This document shows positions 42,452-51,150 of a stretch of 64,000 nucleotides of DNA, one piece after another. The DNA comes from Fibrobacterota bacterium. Lineage in GTDB: Bacteria; Fibrobacterota; Chitinivibrionia; Chitinivibrionales; Chitinispirillaceae. A program made the position numbers and the translations under genes. Position 1 is the first letter of the stretch; every line of letters begins with the position of its first letter. Under the pieces are notes generated by a model. That model had not been told where the DNA came from and did no database searches. It saw only the letters and a program-made list of their open reading frames with translations. Location of the stretch: positions 1 through 64,000 of the forward strand of contig JAEZKP010000084.1 of NCBI GenBank assembly GCA_023436145.1, given 5' to 3'.

Positions 42452-42817
42452 ATGGCAGCAATGTTTCATGTCTTGGTGATTGATGACGATGCAGATCTGC
42501 GTGAGATATTACGCAAATCACTCTCACGTCTTGGATGCAATGTGACGGTTGCGGAAACTGCGGAAAAGGGTTTGGATATTCTGAAAATAGGCAAATACAA
42601 TGCCGTTTTTGCGGCTCTTTGCGTTCGTGACATGGGTGGGCGCAGTATTGCCAGATGGGTAAAACAACAATCCTCAGACACCAAATTTTTTCTGGTTACC
42701 AGCTGGAGAGGTGATTTGGAGCATAATCTACTTAAATTGGATGGTATTCACGATGTAGTCCATAAACCCATTAATTTTAGTGAGATTCGGGATAAGGTAC
42801 TTGAGCATCTGGGATAG
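42452..42817 (+). CDS. Atypical receiver domain protein lacking the phospho-acceptor Asp
   Basis: A single receiver domain of 121 residues. The acidic pocket is present (VLVIDDDADLREIL), as are Thr in FFLVTSWRG and Lys in VVHKPI, but the strand that normally reads DLVLLD reads NAVFAALCVRDMGG, with Ala where Asp should be. Phosphorylation at the usual site is therefore unlikely. An internal ATG at 42461 is equally good as a start; no ribosome binding site is evident. It follows the receiver-HATPase gene by 142 bases and may act in the same circuit as a constitutive or protein-binding form. Confidence 0.75.
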   Translation: MAAMFHVLVIDDDADLREILRKSLSRLGCNVTVAETAEKGLDILKIGKYNAVFAALCVRDMGGRSIARWVKQQSSDTKFFLVTSWRGDLEHNLLKLDGIHDVVHKPINFSEIRDKVLEHLG

Positions 42818-42863
42818 AAGACCCATATTCAAATCTTGAAAAATCCGATTTATTAAAAAAAAG

Positions 42864-42892
42864 TTGATTTTTTATTTTAATTTCCCTATATT
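42864..42892 (+). promoter_or_regulatory. Good sigma-70 promoter before the small secreted protein gene
   Basis: TTGATT (42864-42869), a 17-base spacer and TATATT (42887-42892) give a strong match to consensus, 40 bases upstream of the ATG at 42933. Confidence 0.6.
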
Positions 42893-42932
42893 ATAGAAAA
42901 ATTCAGCTTTTTATGTTGATTAGGAGCTAATA

Positions 42933-43145
42933 ATGAATAAATTGAAGCTGCTTTGTTTAATTTGTTTCGTTTGTACAGCTTCCTTTGCTCAGTCCTCAGA
43001 TTCTACCAAACAACAGGTAGCACGTGCTGAACAAAAAACCGAAATGGTCATTTCTGTAAAAAATGATCAAAAATACCTGGGAAAACAGGTTTACATTCCA
43101 AAGAAGAAAACGACTTGGACCAAGATTAAAGATTTGTTTATGTAA
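42933..43145 (+). CDS. Small secreted protein, 70 residues
   Basis: The signal peptide MNKLKLLCLICFVCTASFAQ is cleaved after Ala19 or so, leaving about 51 residues with charged and Gln-rich sequence (SSDSTKQQVARAEQKTEMVI) and a basic end (IPKKKTTWTKIKDLFM). TTAGGAGCTAATA supplies the ribosome binding site and a good promoter lies 40 bases upstream, so it is likely its own transcript. The function is unknown; it is too short for a barrel and could be a periplasmic accessory peptide. Confidence 0.7.
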   Translation: MNKLKLLCLICFVCTASFAQSSDSTKQQVARAEQKTEMVISVKNDQKYLGKQVYIPKKKTTWTKIKDLFM

Positions 43146-43181
43146 GAGATCTTTTAAGCGGTTTAGCTGATTTTTTCTGCC

Positions 43182-43973
43182 TCAAGGCTCCCACTCAATA
43201 TCGTTTTGCATGCCGTATAACCTTCGGGTCACAGAACCAATACTGATTGATACACTGAATTCCTGTACAGGTACTTTTCGGGAAAAGTCTACCTCAGGTG
43301 AAACTGAGAGTTCCAGAGAAATGTATGGTTTGTTAGTGGTAATTTCTTTTAGTCTGGGAAAGAAATCGATTGCAATCCATCCTCGGATATTGTTAACATT
43401 GGAATAAAAATTCTCCTTTCCTGTGTAACTTTGGTTGGTTCCATCGATCAGATATACTAAAGGACCGGTGGTAATATAACCGAATCGGGGAATATGAAAT
43501 TGTACCCCGATGATTCCTACGCCATCTATACCCTTATACAGTGCTTTATGGTTGTTTTTGGAGGAAAAAAAGGATGCTTTAGTGATACATGTAATTTTAA
43601 TATAATCATGGAGGATTGCTGGAGTGCTTAATTTCAGTACAGCTCCACCAGAAAATCCGAATCTGCCCTGGAAAACCGGCACAGTATCAAAACCGTTAAT
43701 ATAGCTGTCAACATCTATCTGGGTAGCTCCAAACTCTATGCCCAGGCTTACAAATTCTAATGGGGCATACTCAACCCGGCTATGGATACGATTCCATAAC
43801 GATGCAATTTCTTTGTTGGTAAGTGTATATCCTCCCAGATGATAAGAGGCACCGATTGCAATTCTGGCTTCCGGAATACTAACTGCAGGGTTAGCCAGGT
43901 TTGAAGCCAGAACGGTGTTTGATAGGAGAAAAAAGGTAATTATCAGATCTCTTTTTTTCAAAGTATACTCCAC
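43182..43973 (-). CDS. Putative outer-membrane beta-barrel protein coupled to the Ig-like repeat protein
   Basis: This 263-residue protein begins with a hydrophobic export signal (LIITFFLLSNTVLASNLA, cleavage near residue 24). It continues as alternating beta-strands (EARIAIGASYHLGGYTL, RFGYITTGPLVYLI, YISLELSVSPEVDFSRKV) typical of a small outer-membrane barrel, though the C-terminal residue is Pro rather than aromatic. Its start lies 2 bases after the stop of the large Ig-like protein, so the two are translated together and may form a surface complex. Confidence 0.65.
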   Translation of the reverse strand: MEYTLKKRDLIITFFLLSNTVLASNLANPAVSIPEARIAIGASYHLGGYTLTNKEIASLWNRIHSRVEYAPLEFVSLGIEFGATQIDVDSYINGFDTVPVFQGRFGFSGGAVLKLSTPAILHDYIKITCITKASFFSSKNNHKALYKGIDGVGIIGVQFHIPRFGYITTGPLVYLIDGTNQSYTGKENFYSNVNNIRGWIAIDFFPRLKEITTNKPYISLELSVSPEVDFSRKVPVQEFSVSISIGSVTRRLYGMQNDIEWEP

Positions 43974-43975
43974 AT

Positions 43976-46900
43976 TTATTCATCAGTAACTATTTTCAAA
44001 ATCAGGACATCTGGTGCCTGAGTAACAATACCTTGAGATTCAGCCCAGAGAGTGACTTCTATACGACCAGCGTCTGATTGACCGTAAATTATTTCATTGA
44101 GAGCTTTACCATCCTTAGTGGTAACTGTTCGCTTAATACTTACAGCAGTAATAGGATCAGCTATACCATTTCGGTTTGCATCCACATCGAATGGCATATA
44201 TCTGTTGACAAATCCTGGCTGGGATTCATAGAGAGAATCAAGCGTAAAAATGGTTGCGAAATCGATCGAATCCTGAGCTGAGTTGATCAGTGGATATCTT
44301 CGAAAAGCTCCACTGGCTACCAATCTGTAAAAGGCATTCAGGTAAACAGTGTTATCCAGTGGTTCGATCGGTTCCCATCGATCATTTTTATTGAGATCTG
44401 CATACCAGCTGCCATCACTGCTGGTACAGGGGGAGAGCTCCTCAACCGGGTGTAACGGATCATACTGACGAATCCCATCTCCGTTTACGTCGATGAAAGC
44501 AGGGCCCAGGATGAATTTTCCATCACCATTTACATCCTCACCTCTGTTGGCATATCCGTCACCATTGCGATCTTCTCCTGGGTCAAGTCGATAATTATCA
44601 TTAAAATCTTCAAATGGCAATATAACTGCATAGGTATCGATAACTGGATAACAGAATGAGCTACCGACATCTTTTTTCCATTCTGTATAGAGCCGCTTTG
44701 TTACATATCCGGAAACTTTAAGACTGAAAGTAACTTCTGTTCCATCGGCAACCGGGTTACCATTAATATCGGTAACGATTGCAGCACAGGGCAGAACAAA
44801 TGTTCCATCATTGGGATTTTTCCCTTTCAAAATATTAGTGCGCACGGTAATGTAATGAGGTGGACCGACGATGGTGAATTTTACAGTGTCGGATTTAACT
44901 GTATGGAAGTCCCCGGCAGTGATCCAGATCTGACGGTAATTACTGGGAGTCTTTCCGGAGATAAACCAGCTGGTTGCGCTGCCATCATCACCAGTGATCG
45001 CCACAGGTGGATCAATGTATTCTCCTCCACTTGGCCCGTTGACCAGATTAAAGGAAAGCCGGGCATCTTTGACTCTGTTTCCAAGTGCATCATAGGCTAC
45101 TGCAGTTAATTTGGCTCTGGAGCCGTTTACTTGAATTACTTCAGGTGTACCGGAAAGATCTATTCTGGCTACGCTGTTTGCCCGGAAGTATAGTTTAAAC
45201 ACAGCACTGGTTTGTTCAGAAGCGGTTTTTGCCAGGGCTGAAATAGTTGATGTAGTGGCAAAGTGGGGATTTCTTATGTAAAAGTTTAATTTCCCGTTAG
45301 TTGCGGTAATCAATGTTTTGGCAAAAACAGCTCCCAACTGACCCACTGTTACGCTGACATCCACCTGGGCATTAGGTATAGGAGTGATTTTGTCACCTTT
45401 AAGATAGGTAATGGTGATCAGGGTGGAATCGGTACTGTCAGCTATACAGCTTTGACCAGGCACAGTATCTATGATCAGAATGTTTGATGAATAGTTCAGA
45501 AAAACTTCGGTTGAAGCGCCTGCAGCGAAGATACGGATTGTATCCTGACCAACTCCTTTACCCACAATTCTGCATTTTGCTTCCCCGACATTACTGGTGA
45601 CTGTGTCTGCTTCGATTATGTTTGTGGATGTATTCTGCTTTGAGAAGTTTATCCTTTCACCGGAGATGCTGCTTCCGGCAGCATCGGTGAGAAGCACCTG
45701 TAAAGAAGCTGTATCTTTACCATCACTACTGATATTTGGAGGATTAATAGCTGCAAGAAGTTTTATACCATTGAATGCTACCTCTGTGGTCTGTTTTTTA
45801 GTCGGATCACTTTGCAGGGTTGCAGTTACGGTTGCAATAATGTTTCTCCGATCACTGGTCAGATAGGCTACTGCCTTTCCTTCTTCATCAGTTTCAGCCA
45901 CAGCAGTTATCATCCCGGCCGTGGTTGTAAAATTTATTTTGTCTCCTACCAGCGGATTACCGTTTTTGTTCTTAATAGTTACAATTACCGGACACTTGCT
46001 TGCTCCGTCAGCTGGTATTGATCCCTGTGCTCTTATGGTCATGATTCGGGTGGTAAAAAACATGATGCTGGTGTCGGCTGATGCATATCCTTCAGTTTTA
46101 TCAAATGCGATAATCTCCAGGCGCATTTTGCCCTCATATGGAAGAGAGTGAAGGGTAAAACTGCATTTTCCGGAAGCATCGGTTGTGGAAGAGATCGTAG
46201 CAGATGTATCTCTGTTATTTTCCGTTTTAAAGTATTTTTTCAAGGTTATGGTACGACTGGCCAGTGGTGTACCAGTTCCGTTGGTAAAAGTAGCAGTTAA
46301 GATCGCTGAATCCGATTGCTGGGTCTGCAGTGAAATTTTGTTAAGATCAACTCTGAGTTTGAGGGAGGATACATTCAGTTGAAGTAGCGCTTCTGTTCCG
46401 GCTGCCTTTACCTGAACAAAATCGATTCCATTTCTGATAGCCTTGATTCTGGCCATGGCAATTCCATTTTCTCTGGTAACAGAATCGGCGCTGAGGATCT
46501 GCAGGTTTGACTGACCGGCTGACTGCAATGTGAAAAAGACAGCTGCCTTTTCTATGGCATTTTCTTCGGCATTGGTTAGCCTGGCTGTAATAATGGCGGT
46601 ATCCCCTATGATCAGGTTATTCTGATCTGCTTGCAGAGAAAGAGAGATTCCCCTGAACTCGACTTCTGTTTCGCAGCTAAGCGATTGATCTGAAAGCAGA
46701 TATGCGCTTATGTAAGCGATGTCATTAAAGCTGGAGCTTTTAAGGGTAGCTCTGGCGGTTCCAAATTGATCGGTTCTGCTTTGTCCGGAGTTTTCTTTGT
46801 TGGAGCCATCACCGACTATTATTCCTGAGGTGGTGATAAACTGTACCAGTTCACCTACTATAGGGTTGTGGTTGTAATTCATCACCTGAACAATGATGGT

Positions 46901-47392
46901 GGTTGAATCAAAGCCACCGGCAGAAATAATTGATCTTTGTGGGATAGCTTCTATTAGTTTTTGGACTTTATCGGGGGTATTAGTGACTTCCAGCCGTAGT
47001 GTCTGGTTGACGCCGTTGGCCTGTATTGTGATTTCGACTCTTCTGGAGACAGAATCAGTGAAAAGAAATTGTGCTCTTCCATTTTCATCTGAATATTGGG
47101 TTTCTGTGACAAATCTGCCATAATTGGCGGAAGCCTGGAGTCGGACATTTTTGAGAGGAGAAACTGGATTTGATTTGGAGCTATCTGAGAAGACTCTGAC
47201 CAGTATAGCGATGGTGTCTTTTAAACGGACATAAGTACTTTCTGCACTGACATAAAGCACTGGTTTTGTAGTTTCCTCGATTTTATCAGGACCGGAGATT
47301 CCTGGCTCACCGTTGTCATCCCGAATGGTGCAAAAGAAGCCTGGAAGTAATAACAGGCTTATCAGCCACATGTTTCTAAATGCAGATCTCAC
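43976..47392 (-). CDS. Large Ig-like (Big_1/invasin-type) repeat surface lipoprotein
   Basis: This 1138-residue exported protein starts at GTG 47392 after AGGGGG. The signal peptide FRNMWLISLLLLPGFFC ends in Cys, suggesting a lipoprotein. About eight Ig-like modules follow, each with the pattern TTxxGxx...TDxxGxAxxxLxS (for example QSRTDQFGTARATLKSS, AETDEEGKAVAYLTSD). A calcium-binding-type segment lies at about 928-1008 (DFNDNYRLDPGEDRNGDG, DVNGDGKF, FIDVNGDGIRQYDP). The role is probably adhesion or a rigid surface stalk. A barrel gene follows 2 bases downstream. Confidence 0.82.
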   Translation of the reverse strand: MRSAFRNMWLISLLLLPGFFCTIRDDNGEPGISGPDKIEETTKPVLYVSAESTYVRLKDTIAILVRVFSDSSKSNPVSPLKNVRLQASANYGRFVTETQYSDENGRAQFLFTDSVSRRVEITIQANGVNQTLRLEVTNTPDKVQKLIEAIPQRSIISAGGFDSTTIIVQVMNYNHNPIVGELVQFITTSGIIVGDGSNKENSGQSRTDQFGTARATLKSSSFNDIAYISAYLLSDQSLSCETEVEFRGISLSLQADQNNLIIGDTAIITARLTNAEENAIEKAAVFFTLQSAGQSNLQILSADSVTRENGIAMARIKAIRNGIDFVQVKAAGTEALLQLNVSSLKLRVDLNKISLQTQQSDSAILTATFTNGTGTPLASRTITLKKYFKTENNRDTSATISSTTDASGKCSFTLHSLPYEGKMRLEIIAFDKTEGYASADTSIMFFTTRIMTIRAQGSIPADGASKCPVIVTIKNKNGNPLVGDKINFTTTAGMITAVAETDEEGKAVAYLTSDRRNIIATVTATLQSDPTKKQTTEVAFNGIKLLAAINPPNISSDGKDTASLQVLLTDAAGSSISGERINFSKQNTSTNIIEADTVTSNVGEAKCRIVGKGVGQDTIRIFAAGASTEVFLNYSSNILIIDTVPGQSCIADSTDSTLITITYLKGDKITPIPNAQVDVSVTVGQLGAVFAKTLITATNGKLNFYIRNPHFATTSTISALAKTASEQTSAVFKLYFRANSVARIDLSGTPEVIQVNGSRAKLTAVAYDALGNRVKDARLSFNLVNGPSGGEYIDPPVAITGDDGSATSWFISGKTPSNYRQIWITAGDFHTVKSDTVKFTIVGPPHYITVRTNILKGKNPNDGTFVLPCAAIVTDINGNPVADGTEVTFSLKVSGYVTKRLYTEWKKDVGSSFCYPVIDTYAVILPFEDFNDNYRLDPGEDRNGDGYANRGEDVNGDGKFILGPAFIDVNGDGIRQYDPLHPVEELSPCTSSDGSWYADLNKNDRWEPIEPLDNTVYLNAFYRLVASGAFRRYPLINSAQDSIDFATIFTLDSLYESQPGFVNRYMPFDVDANRNGIADPITAVSIKRTVTTKDGKALNEIIYGQSDAGRIEVTLWAESQGIVTQAPDVLILKIVTDE

Positions 47393-47415
47393 AGATCCCC
47401 CTTTTTATTATCTGG

Positions 47416-47444
47416 ATTATATAAATTTCAAAATTAAATGGACA
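47416..47444 (-). promoter_or_regulatory. Candidate promoter of the Ig-like protein operon
   Basis: On the minus strand a perfect -10 TATAAT (47416-47421) is preceded after 17 bases by TGTCCA (47439-47444), a weak -35. It lies 24 bases before the GTG start. Confidence 0.45.
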
Positions 47445-47600
47445 GTTTCATTTCAATTATATGCATATTAACTTGGAAATATCAATGACTAAAACTATAC
47501 TACATCCGTAACTTTAAGAAATTCAGAGCTTGATATGGAGAGATTGGATTTGAGCTCAGGCTGTCTGTCATCGAAACTTCAGAATTGATCAGGATTATTT

Positions 47601-48950
47601 ATGGAAAGAGGAGTAAAGATCAGGCATGTTCCCAAAGGATCACCTTTTTATAAGGCTGGTTTAAGGCAGGGGGATGTGGTGACTTCAATTAACGGGGAAG
47701 ATGTTTCTGATGAGCTGGATTTCAGGTTTTTTGCAGCAGATAACTTTTTAGAGCTTTCGGTTCGCAGGGGAGATACAAGTATCGGACTGCAAGTAATCCG
47801 TGAAGAAGGCAGTTTTCTGGATGTTGACATTCAGGAGAAGCCTATTAACATCTGCAAAAATCGCTGTATTTTCTGTTTCATCGATCAGATGCCTCCAGGT
47901 CTGCGTTCAGGACTGTATATAAAAGACGAGGATTTTAAACATTCATTTTTAAATGGCAATTATGTGACTCTTAGCAGTGCGACCAGAAAAGATCTGGAGA
48001 AAGTTGCCAGGCTTGGGATTTCGCCAATATTTGTTTCTGTTCATGCCACTGAAACTTCGGTTCGTAATAAGATGCTTAGAAACAGTAAAGCTCCGCCGAT
48101 AATGGATCAGCTGAATTTTCTTAAGCAGAATGGAATCGCCTTTCATTCCCAGATAGTTGTATGTAAAGGATACAATGATGGGGAAGTGCTGATCCGGACT
48201 CTGGATGATCTTTTCAGTTTCCGGGAATATTTGTTGTCAGTTGCTGTTGTTCCGGTCGGGTTGACCAGGTTTCGCAAGTTCGCTCTTGAGCCGGTAAATT
48301 CCCAGTGTGCCAGATGGATCTGTGAAAAAGTTGAGCAGATAAGTCTTGAGCATTGTCGCAAAGATGGTTTTAGAAAACTGTTTCTGGCAGATGAGTTTTT
48401 CATAAAGGCCGGTCTGAAAATTCCACCGGTAAAGTATTATGAGGATTATCCACAGATTGAAAACGGGGTGGGGCTTGTAAGACAGTTGCTGGAACAGTGG
48501 AAATCCTGCAAAAGTAAACTGAATTCCGGAAAATCAGAAATTCCTGCTACCAGAAAGACTCTGATTCTCACTTCTGTATCCGCTTTTCCGTTCTGGCAGA
48601 AAATGGCAGGTGAGGCCATGAAAAAATATTTACTGTCCGATATTGATGTTGTTGCTGTAAATAATAATTATTTCGGAGAAACTGTAACTGTAGCCGGATT
48701 ATTGACTGCCAGGGATGTGATCAGTACCATTAGAAGAGAGTCTCGAACCAGCAATTACAAACAGATTTTCGTTCCTTCTGTAATGTTTAATTTCAGCGGG
48801 TACACTCTTGATGGATTTTCCATGCAGAGGATGCGTAAAGCTACCGGGCTGAATGTCATAGCTGCAGAGACGCCGGAAGATATTTTTTGTAAAACAAACA
48901 GCAAAAAAAAGGTAATTTATGGACGAACAACAGCCTGTAAGGTTAAATAA
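47601..48950 (+). CDS. DUF512 family PDZ/radical-SAM-type iron-sulfur protein
   Basis: This 449-residue protein has an N-terminal PDZ-like domain (IRHVPKGSPFYKAGLRQGDV, SINGEDVSDELDFRFFA), then the NICKNRCIFCFIDQMPPGLR block whose CxxxCxxC matches the radical SAM motif, and the DUF512 region to the end (ILTSVSAFPFWQKMA, GETVTVAGLLTARDVI, FVPSVMFNFSGYTLDGFS). The family is widespread but its reaction is unknown. The last 32 bases overlap the next gene, implying coupling to the pseudouridine synthase. Confidence 0.88.
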   Translation: MERGVKIRHVPKGSPFYKAGLRQGDVVTSINGEDVSDELDFRFFAADNFLELSVRRGDTSIGLQVIREEGSFLDVDIQEKPINICKNRCIFCFIDQMPPGLRSGLYIKDEDFKHSFLNGNYVTLSSATRKDLEKVARLGISPIFVSVHATETSVRNKMLRNSKAPPIMDQLNFLKQNGIAFHSQIVVCKGYNDGEVLIRTLDDLFSFREYLLSVAVVPVGLTRFRKFALEPVNSQCARWICEKVEQISLEHCRKDGFRKLFLADEFFIKAGLKIPPVKYYEDYPQIENGVGLVRQLLEQWKSCKSKLNSGKSEIPATRKTLILTSVSAFPFWQKMAGEAMKKYLLSDIDVVAVNNNYFGETVTVAGLLTARDVISTIRRESRTSNYKQIFVPSVMFNFSGYTLDGFSMQRMRKATGLNVIAAETPEDIFCKTNSKKKVIYGRTTACKVK

Positions 48951-49674
48951 ATTTCTGGCGCAGTGTGGAATCGGTTCCAGACGTAAAGCAGATGAGCTGA
49001 TCGCCGGAGGAAAGATATATGTAAATGGCAGCAGAGTTACCGGACTGGGAAGCCGGGTTATTCCGGGTAAAGACAAGGTGGAATACTGGGGTAAAGAGAT
49101 AAAACCCTTTCATCTGCTGGAATACTTTGCTTATTACAAGCCGCGTAATGTGATGGTGACCAGAATGGATCCGGAAGGGCGGGAAACCATCTACGATGCC
49201 CTGAAAAAGGGTGGATTCAAAGCTGAACATCTTAACTATGTGGGAAGGCTGGATTTTGGTTCAGAAGGACTGTTGTTATTAACTAACGATGGGGAGTTGA
49301 TACATGCTCTGACCCATCCCCGTTTTCAGATAAAAAAAGTTTACAGAGTTAAAATTGATAACCCTCTTACGGATCAGGACCGTCAGAAACTGATCGAGGG
49401 CATCGAATCCAATGGACAGATACTCCATGCCAGAGAAGTACGGGAGATATCTGAAATCAGCCCCCAGAGAAAGCAGTTCTGGTATGAGCTTGATCTGTAC
49501 GAGGGGAAGAACCGTCAGATAAGACGCATGTTTGAGGCACTTGGAATTCTGGTGGGAAGGCTTCGTCGTATTCAGTTTGGATCGGTTAAGCTGGGACAGA
49601 TGCAGCCTGGAGAAATAAGACCCCTGACTGAGCGGGAGATAATGTCACTTAAAAACAGCGGTTATAAAAATTAA
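48919..49674 (+). CDS. rluB: rRNA pseudouridine synthase (RluB/RsuA family)
   Basis: This 251-residue enzyme converts uridine to pseudouridine in ribosomal RNA. An N-terminal S4 RNA-binding domain (VRLNKFLAQCGIGSRRKADE, GGKIYVNG) precedes the catalytic domain with the active-site Asp in YVGRLDFGSEGLLLLTNDGE and the conserved YEGKNRQIRRMFEALG. The start ATG lies 32 bases inside the preceding gene, fixed by the S4 domain beginning at residue 8. RluB is the best guess within the family; RluE and RluF are less likely. Confidence 0.88.
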   Translation: MDEQQPVRLNKFLAQCGIGSRRKADELIAGGKIYVNGSRVTGLGSRVIPGKDKVEYWGKEIKPFHLLEYFAYYKPRNVMVTRMDPEGRETIYDALKKGGFKAEHLNYVGRLDFGSEGLLLLTNDGELIHALTHPRFQIKKVYRVKIDNPLTDQDRQKLIEGIESNGQILHAREVREISEISPQRKQFWYELDLYEGKNRQIRRMFEALGILVGRLRRIQFGSVKLGQMQPGEIRPLTEREIMSLKNSGYKN

Positions 49675-49692
49675 AGTGCTCAGGGTGGTTTC

Positions 49693-50355
49693 ATGAAATT
49701 CAGAGCTGCGATTTTTGATTTAGACGGCACGCTTATCGACAGTTTAAACGATATTGCAGATTCCATGAATCATGTCTTATCCAAACATGGATTCCCTATT
49801 CATCCTGCGGAAGATTACCGTTTTTTTGTAGGAGAGGGTATGAGAGTGCTGGTAACGCGTGCTCTTCCGGAAGGCTTTTCTGATCAGAAACTGATTGATC
49901 AGTGCACAGATCAGATGAAAAATGAATATGCTCTGAGATGGGATCGTAAAACCAGAATATATGAAGGAATTCTGCCGTTATTGACATTTCTGCAAAGTCA
50001 GGGCTTGATACTTTCTGTATTATCAAATAAACCACACGAATTTACAGTAAAAATTGTTGAAAACTATTTCGGATGTTCCGTTTTTAAATGTATCATGGGT
50101 GCCGGCATTTTCCCTGCCAAGCCTGATCCGGCATCGGCTCTGAATATTGCAAAGTCTTTGGGAATTAAACCTTCTGAGGTAATTTATATAGGAGATTCTG
50201 CTGTTGACATGAAAACTGCAAAATCAGCCGGTATGTTTGCCTGTGGATGTTTATGGGGGTTTCGTGAAAGAGAGGAACTGGTGGAAAACGGGGCAGATCT
50301 GGTGGTGGAGAATCCTGAGATTTTAATGAGGTATTTGGGCTTCAAAGAGGGGTGA
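49693..50355 (+). CDS. gph: HAD-family phosphoglycolate phosphatase
   Basis: This 220-residue haloacid-dehalogenase-type phosphatase has the nucleophile motif IFDLDGTLIDSLNDIADSMN, motif II LSVLSNKPHEF, and motifs III/IV AKPDPASALNIAK with IYIGDSAVDMKTAKSAG. The order and the cap region fit Gph, which removes the 2-phosphoglycolate formed during repair of DNA 3' ends, though related PPi-cleaving or sugar phosphatases cannot be excluded. It lies 18 bases after rluB on the same strand. Confidence 0.85.
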   Translation: MKFRAAIFDLDGTLIDSLNDIADSMNHVLSKHGFPIHPAEDYRFFVGEGMRVLVTRALPEGFSDQKLIDQCTDQMKNEYALRWDRKTRIYEGILPLLTFLQSQGLILSVLSNKPHEFTVKIVENYFGCSVFKCIMGAGIFPAKPDPASALNIAKSLGIKPSEVIYIGDSAVDMKTAKSAGMFACGCLWGFREREELVENGADLVVENPEILMRYLGFKEG

Positions 50356-50537
50356 GATGAGGGGGAAAAAGAAATATCAATACTGGCGATATCCCAAAAT
50401 TAAGTTTTTAAACAAAATGTACATCTTTCTTTATTTTTTATGCAGATTTTATATTAATTCTGATAGAATTATATAAGATGGCAGATTCATCAAAACGAGG
50501 AAACCTTTAGATTTCCCCAAAAAAGAAGGAGGCGGTT

Positions 50538-50996
50538 TTGAAAGCTAAGTTATTGATAGCCATAATTTTAGTATCAATGATGGTTGTCGGGGCCCAGGCC
50601 CAGCACGGGATGGTCAAGTTTCGGGGTAGTGATGGCTGGGGTATGGGTAGCCGTTACGAGCAATATTTCAATAAATATAATCTACAGACCATTACCGGTA
50701 AAATAACCAGTATCGATACTTTAGCTCCTTTCAGAGAGATGTCTTACGGGGTTCAGTTGACTATAAAAAAAGATAACCGGGAGCACACGATTCATTTAGG
50801 GCCGGGATGGTTTATTCTTTATCAGGATATGGGCTTGACATTAAATAATGAGGTGGAAGTCCGGGGATGTGAAACCAGTATTGAAGGTAAGAAAGTGGTA
50901 ATGGCAGTATATGTGAAGCAGCTTTCAAAGGGGCGTATTCTGCATTTACGTGATGAGGATGGGATTCCTTACTGGTGTGCCTGGAGAAGAGAGTAG
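50538..50996 (+). CDS. Secreted protein with OB-like fold, unknown function
   Basis: This uses TTG 50538 as start, backed by a strong AAGGAGG six bases upstream (152 residues). A signal peptide (KAKLLIAIILVSMMVVGAQAQ) is cleaved near residue 22. The mature part has a beta-rich block (LQTITGKITSIDTLAPFREM, YGVQLTIKKDNREHTIHLGP, LNNEVEVRGCETSIEGKKVV) resembling small periplasmic OB-fold proteins, and ends with Trp-rich YWCAWRRE. Two Cys could form a disulfide. A long terminator hairpin follows. No family name is secure. Confidence 0.7.
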   Translation: MKAKLLIAIILVSMMVVGAQAQHGMVKFRGSDGWGMGSRYEQYFNKYNLQTITGKITSIDTLAPFREMSYGVQLTIKKDNREHTIHLGPGWFILYQDMGLTLNNEVEVRGCETSIEGKKVVMAVYVKQLSKGRILHLRDEDGIPYWCAWRRE

Positions 50997-51050
50997 AAAG
51001 AATATATTTCGAAATACGAAGTTTAGTTTCGGAACCGGATAAGAAAAAGA

Positions 51051-51116
51051 TCGAAATTCCAGATGCGAAAATTTGAAATAGAAAAGATGTTCGTATTTGG
51101 AATTTCGGTTTTTTTC
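51051..51116 (+). terminator. Strong intrinsic terminator
   Basis: CGAAATTCCAGATGCGA (51052-51068) pairs with TCGTATTTGGAATTTCG (51091-51107) over 17 bp with two G-U pairs, followed by GTTTTTTT. It ends the transcript of the secreted protein gene before the convergent argA gene. Confidence 0.8.
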
Positions 51117-51150
51117 TGGTTTATATTAAAACTGAAGTTGATGGTTTCTT

